A stretch of 64,000 nt of DNA from the NCBI GenBank assembly GCA_023417935.1, contig JAEZDY010000006.1, positions 20,507 to 84,506 on the forward strand, read 5' to 3'. The stretch is from Bacteroidota bacterium (GTDB lineage: Bacteria; Bacteroidota; Bacteroidia; Bacteroidales; Lentimicrobiaceae). Below the pieces are notes generated by a model, which did no database searches, was not told the origin of the DNA, and worked only from the letters and a program-made list of their open reading frames with translations. Both the position numbers and the translations under genes were made by a program. This document shows, piece after piece, positions 61,195 through 64,000 of the stretch. How positions within the stretch are numbered: position 1 is the first letter of the stretch; each line of letters opens with the position of its first letter.

Positions 61195-63255
61195 ATGAGA
61201 AGAACGTTCTTTACAGCTTTACTTTTAGCAATCGCCTTGAGTGCTTACCCGCAGTGGTATTGGGTAAACCCAAGCCCTACCGGTCAGCATCTCTCAGATG
61301 TATGCTTTGTAAATGATACTGTTGGCTTCGTGACCGGACATAATGGTACTATCCTTAAAACAACAAATGCAGGTGAAACCTGGAATTCAATTCCACTGAA
61401 TACATTCAGGCAAATGAAGAAAGTGTGGTTTTGTGATCTCAATACAGGTTTTATAGCCTGCGATAGTGGATTTGTATATAAAACTGCAAATGGTGGTGAT
61501 GACTGGATGCAAATTGAAACCGGAAGTACAGGAATAATCAATGATCTTTTATTCATCGATGATCAAACGGGATTCATTGCATACGATGATGGTAATTTAA
61601 TGAAAACAACTGATGGCGGAAGTACTTGGGTTAGTAAAATAAGCAACAACCCGTTCTGGTCTATCACATCAGTTGCTTTTGCAAACCATACCAGGGGAAT
61701 TGCAACAACCAGCCTTGGCAAGTATTATATCACCAATGATGGCGGTGAAACATGGGCAGCCAATACTGAACCTTCAAAGGTTGATCTGGTTGATTCTTAC
61801 TTTCTTAATGAAAATGTTTGCTTTGTTTCTGGTCGCTTCAACTTTTTCATGAAATCAAATGATGGTGGGCTTACATGGGAATCTTTCAACTGTCATGTAC
61901 CAGTTGAAAATCTTATATTCAAAGATGAGAACACTGGATTTGGTCTTTCTGACGAGTTTTTCTATGGTGATGGACTGATATATAAGACTATTAATGGTGG
62001 ACATACCTGGACTCCAACTGAAATTGAATTTTGCAATGCATTTACCTTTACAGATGATAACACCCTGTACGCAGTGGGTGAAAGTGGTAGATTGCTGAAA
62101 TCGCAGGATAATGGTGCAACTTATTTTAATTATAATCACGCGGTTACTTATGATGATTTTCTTGATATTCATTTCCCCTGTGCCGATACAGGGTATGCCG
62201 TTAGCTTTTTTGGAGAAATAGTAAAATCTACTGATGCAGGTAAAAACTGGGAATTGCTTCCTCAGGGACCTTTCCAGCGGCTTAATGGTGTGTGGTTTAC
62301 CTCGGCTGATCATGGTTTCATAACTACCGATTCAAGTGTATATGCAACTGCCAATGGTGGCATTTCATGGAATAAAGTGTTACATGCACCCGGATGGATG
62401 ACCAAGATTCAGTTTATTAACAATCGCACCGGTTTTGTTATAGGTGAAGGACAAGGATTGTTTTATAGAACTGACGATGGCGGTGCCAGTTGGCAGTTGT
62501 TATACCAGAGTGAACTTGAATGGCCCAGAGGAATGCATTTTGTCAATAATAATGTTGGGTACCTGGCACTTGATTATACTGTGATCAAAACTGTTGATGG
62601 TGGTATTACATGGTCGCTCACAAGCTTAAGTCCCGAGGATCCTTATTGTAGTTTCAATGAAGTGTTTTTTGTAAATCAAGAGATAGGTTATGTTGCCGGA
62701 GGTTGCTATACTGCCAAGACATTTAAGACTGTGGATGGAGGCAATAGCTGGATTGAACAATCTGTTTCTGACAATTATTTCCGCGGCTTAACCCTTTATT
62801 TTATCGATGAAAATAAGGGATTTCTTGGATGCGACGGACATGGCTTCTTCCAAACCAACGATGGAGGAGATACCTGGACAAGATTGGAATATATGACCGG
62901 CTATCATGATGCCATCACCTTTTCATCCGATGGATCAGGCTATGTCGCCGGTTCCAATGGAAAAATCATGAAAACTATCAATAAAGGAATGGTTCCAGTA
63001 ATTTCCCCCAACAAACCAACCTTTTATTTTACCCTGTACCCTAACCCTGTTTCGGAGGAAATAATTATAACTTCCGAAAACTTAACCGGCGCCGTATCTG
63101 TCAGCATCTATAACAGCAGTGGCAAATGTGTTTATACCAGCAAATTCGAAGGAAAGGCAATTCAAATTCGCACTTCTGCCTTAACGTCAGGACTGTATTT
63201 TGTAAGAATTAACAGTGCAAATGGGACTGAGGTGAAGAAGGTGGTGGTGTTGTAG
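61195..63255 (+). CDS. Ycf48-like beta-propeller protein with T9SS sorting domain
   Basis: A 686-residue secreted protein: signal peptide (1-20), then about 13 repeats of 40-50 residues, each ending in a version of T-x-DGG-x-TW (TTNAGETW, KTTDGGSTW, ITNDGGETW, KTVDGGITW and so on), as in Ycf48/BNR propellers. A C-terminal T9SS type A domain (about 608-686) has LYPNPVSEE, SSGKCVY and SGLYFVRI. Thirteen repeats would suit two propellers. It is probably exported and cell-attached; the target is unknown. The start is just right of divergent -7 boxes. Confidence 0.9.
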   Translation: MRRTFFTALLLAIALSAYPQWYWVNPSPTGQHLSDVCFVNDTVGFVTGHNGTILKTTNAGETWNSIPLNTFRQMKKVWFCDLNTGFIACDSGFVYKTANGGDDWMQIETGSTGIINDLLFIDDQTGFIAYDDGNLMKTTDGGSTWVSKISNNPFWSITSVAFANHTRGIATTSLGKYYITNDGGETWAANTEPSKVDLVDSYFLNENVCFVSGRFNFFMKSNDGGLTWESFNCHVPVENLIFKDENTGFGLSDEFFYGDGLIYKTINGGHTWTPTEIEFCNAFTFTDDNTLYAVGESGRLLKSQDNGATYFNYNHAVTYDDFLDIHFPCADTGYAVSFFGEIVKSTDAGKNWELLPQGPFQRLNGVWFTSADHGFITTDSSVYATANGGISWNKVLHAPGWMTKIQFINNRTGFVIGEGQGLFYRTDDGGASWQLLYQSELEWPRGMHFVNNNVGYLALDYTVIKTVDGGITWSLTSLSPEDPYCSFNEVFFVNQEIGYVAGGCYTAKTFKTVDGGNSWIEQSVSDNYFRGLTLYFIDENKGFLGCDGHGFFQTNDGGDTWTRLEYMTGYHDAITFSSDGSGYVAGSNGKIMKTINKGMVPVISPNKPTFYFTLYPNPVSEEIIITSENLTGAVSVSIYNSSGKCVYTSKFEGKAIQIRTSALTSGLYFVRINSANGTEVKKVVVL

Positions 63256-63261
63256 AAGCTA

Positions 63262-63723
63262 TTATATCTTCTCCGCCATTACCACCCACTTCTCAACCAG
63301 GGCAGCTTCCTTTTTTACTGTTTCGTTTTTAGTTAGCTGAGTAAGTGTGTTTAGCACTTCAGCGGGTAGCTCATTGAAGTCACTGTTGGTGTAAAAGAGC
63401 AGCAGTACAATCTTCCCCAGGTATTTCAATTGTTGTTCCCTGGTTTGAGGGCTTTGGGTTTGTTGCAGCTCTCTTTGCAGCATGGTAACAAGCGCTGGTT
63501 TAGCAGGAAGGTTGGGGACGAATGTATTAATAGTCCTTACTCTAACATGGCTTGGCAACATACATGGCAAAATCCTGTAATGCATGTACCTGTCGGGGAT
63601 ATCAATCATAATCTTATCCTCGCTGAAATCAACCCATAAATACAACGAATCGCTTGGCTGATTTTGAGACCTGGCATGTACTGTAACTAATAAGAATATT
63701 ATAATCGGTAAGAGTTTTTTCAT
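63262..63723 (-). CDS. Small exported hypothetical protein
   Basis: From the ATG at 63723 it has 153 residues: a signal peptide (MKKLLPIIIFLLV core, cleavage after ARS), then a 130-residue mature part with a beta start (LYLWVDFSEDKIMIDIPDRY) and a helical C-terminal half. I recognise no family. The frame is open to 63759, but those 12 codons run through the CCTCACCCCGGCC repeat, so they are not likely translated. It is convergent with the Ycf48-like gene (6 bp apart). Confidence 0.7.
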   Translation of the reverse strand: MKKLLPIIIFLLVTVHARSQNQPSDSLYLWVDFSEDKIMIDIPDRYMHYRILPCMLPSHVRVRTINTFVPNLPAKPALVTMLQRELQQTQSPQTREQQLKYLGKIVLLLFYTNSDFNELPAEVLNTLTQLTKNETVKKEAALVEKWVVMAEKI

Positions 63724-63737
63724 AGAATGTTTTTTTA

Positions 63738-63799
63738 CCTCACCCCGGCCAAGGATCACCTCACCCCGGCCCTCTCCTCAAGGAGAGGGTGAAGGATCA
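63738..63799. repeat. REP-like GC-rich palindromic element, duplicated
   Basis: CCTCACCCCGGCC occurs at 63738-63750 and 63759-63771. The second copy continues into a perfect hairpin CCCTCTCCT-CA-AGGAGAGGG (63770-63789). The word AAGGATCA follows both the first core (63751) and the hairpin (63792). The first copy thus looks like the second with the hairpin removed. It is far more GC-rich than its surroundings. Confidence 0.85.
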
Positions 63800-63833
63800 A
63801 ATATAACTAATTTTTTAACTACCCCGATACTAC

Positions 63834-63904
63834 GTGAACCACCTTTGTACTATCTTGAACCACCTTGAACTATCTTGAACTATCTTGAACTATCTTGAAC
63901 TACT
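63834..63904. repeat. 10-bp tandem repeat TTGAACYATC (array 4)
   Basis: Six units of exactly 10 bp from 63845 (TTGTACTATC, TTGAACCACC, three TTGAACTATC, TTGAACTACT), preceded by GTGAACCACC. It is the same family as array 1. The stop codon of the partial T9SS gene (63892-63890 on the minus strand) lies in the fifth unit. Confidence 0.92.
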
Positions 63905-64000
63905 TTTAATAAATCTCGCACTTCCCACTCTTTGGTTTCCTGCATATACAATAGCCATGTAAATGCCGGGCGACCATGAAGAAATATCCATTGTTTTATC
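63890..64000 (-). CDS. 3' end of a T9SS-secreted protein (partial)
   Basis: Thirty-six codons on the minus strand, open to the window edge and closed by TAG at 63892-63890. The translation contains DISSWSPGIYM, IVYAGNQRV and ARFIK, the end of a T9SS type A sorting domain. The last residues (SSSR) and the stop are coded by the tandem repeat array. The secreted cargo lies outside the window. Confidence 0.8.
   Translation of the reverse strand, partial: DKTMDISSWSPGIYMAIVYAGNQRVGSARFIKSSSR

Noticed and set aside
1..64000. tRNA or rRNA genes
   Set aside because: No T-loop/anticodon arrangement or rRNA segment was recognised by eye. A tRNAscan-SE run would be decisive.

Overview
The window is a contiguous piece of a Bacteroidota chromosome. 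Three things support this. The -7 boxes have the Bacteroidota form TAnnTTTG. At least three proteins end in type IX secretion (T9SS) sorting domains: the S8 peptidase, the 13-repeat propeller protein and a partial gene at the right edge. Typical families of the phylum are present: a Reg_prop/Y_Y_Y sensor kinase, PepSY-like and DUF2147 proteins, and lipoproteins with a Cys lipobox. The DNA is AT-rich by eye. I cannot place it below phylum. No rRNA, tRNA, CRISPR array, phage or IS element was seen.

Layout. 0.1-14.8 kb holds unlinked housekeeping and envelope genes: ZIP transporter, lipoprotein amidase plus alpha/beta hydrolase, Mn-catalase, a small cytochrome c behind a sigma-54-like promoter, a lipid kinase, an App1-type phosphatase and a secreted subtilisin. 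15-21.5 kb holds serS, a TPR protein, rsmA with an unusual insertion, and a TMTC-like membrane TPR protein. 21.6-30.4 kb is a specialised acyl locus: fatty acyl-AMP ligase (FAAL), two paralogous radical SAM proteins, a free acyl carrier protein, a KAS III enzyme, an SDR reductase, a membrane GT2 and a GNAT. 30.6-34.7 kb is thiL-uvrC-PepSY-like-ppk2, followed by a convergent wecE. 36.2-47.5 kb is a second envelope locus: DUF2147 protein and sulfotransferase behind a strong sigma-54 promoter, an SGNH protein with an MBOAT acyltransferase, a second sulfotransferase, a FAAL-ACP fusion, a polysaccharide flippase and a second FAAL-ACP fusion. 47.6-53.7 kb is the SUF iron-sulfur operon sufB-C-D-S-E plus a SufT/DUF59 gene. 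53.8-60.2 kb is a signalling block: two sensor kinases and a receiver-adenylate cyclase. The end has a TauE/SafE permease, a Ycf48-like T9SS protein, a small hypothetical gene and the 3' end of another T9SS protein.

How the genes may work together. The two acyl loci are the strongest candidates for undescribed biology. In the second, FAAL-ACP fusions could replace DltA and DltC, and the MBOAT/SGNH pair resembles DltB/DltD or AlgI/AlgJ. That would give a Dlt-like pathway placing fatty acyl groups on an exported glycan that is also sulfated. In the first, FAAL, ACP, KAS III and SDR could build a modified acyl chain that a radical SAM enzyme alters and a GNAT or GT2 attaches to a sugar. These are inferences from gene content.

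A second theme is intergenic DNA. Many gaps carry short-period repeat arrays (7, 10-11, 13-14 bp, or longer), each with its own sequence. One family (TTGAACYAYM) recurs at four places and twice supplies the stop codon of the adjacent gene.
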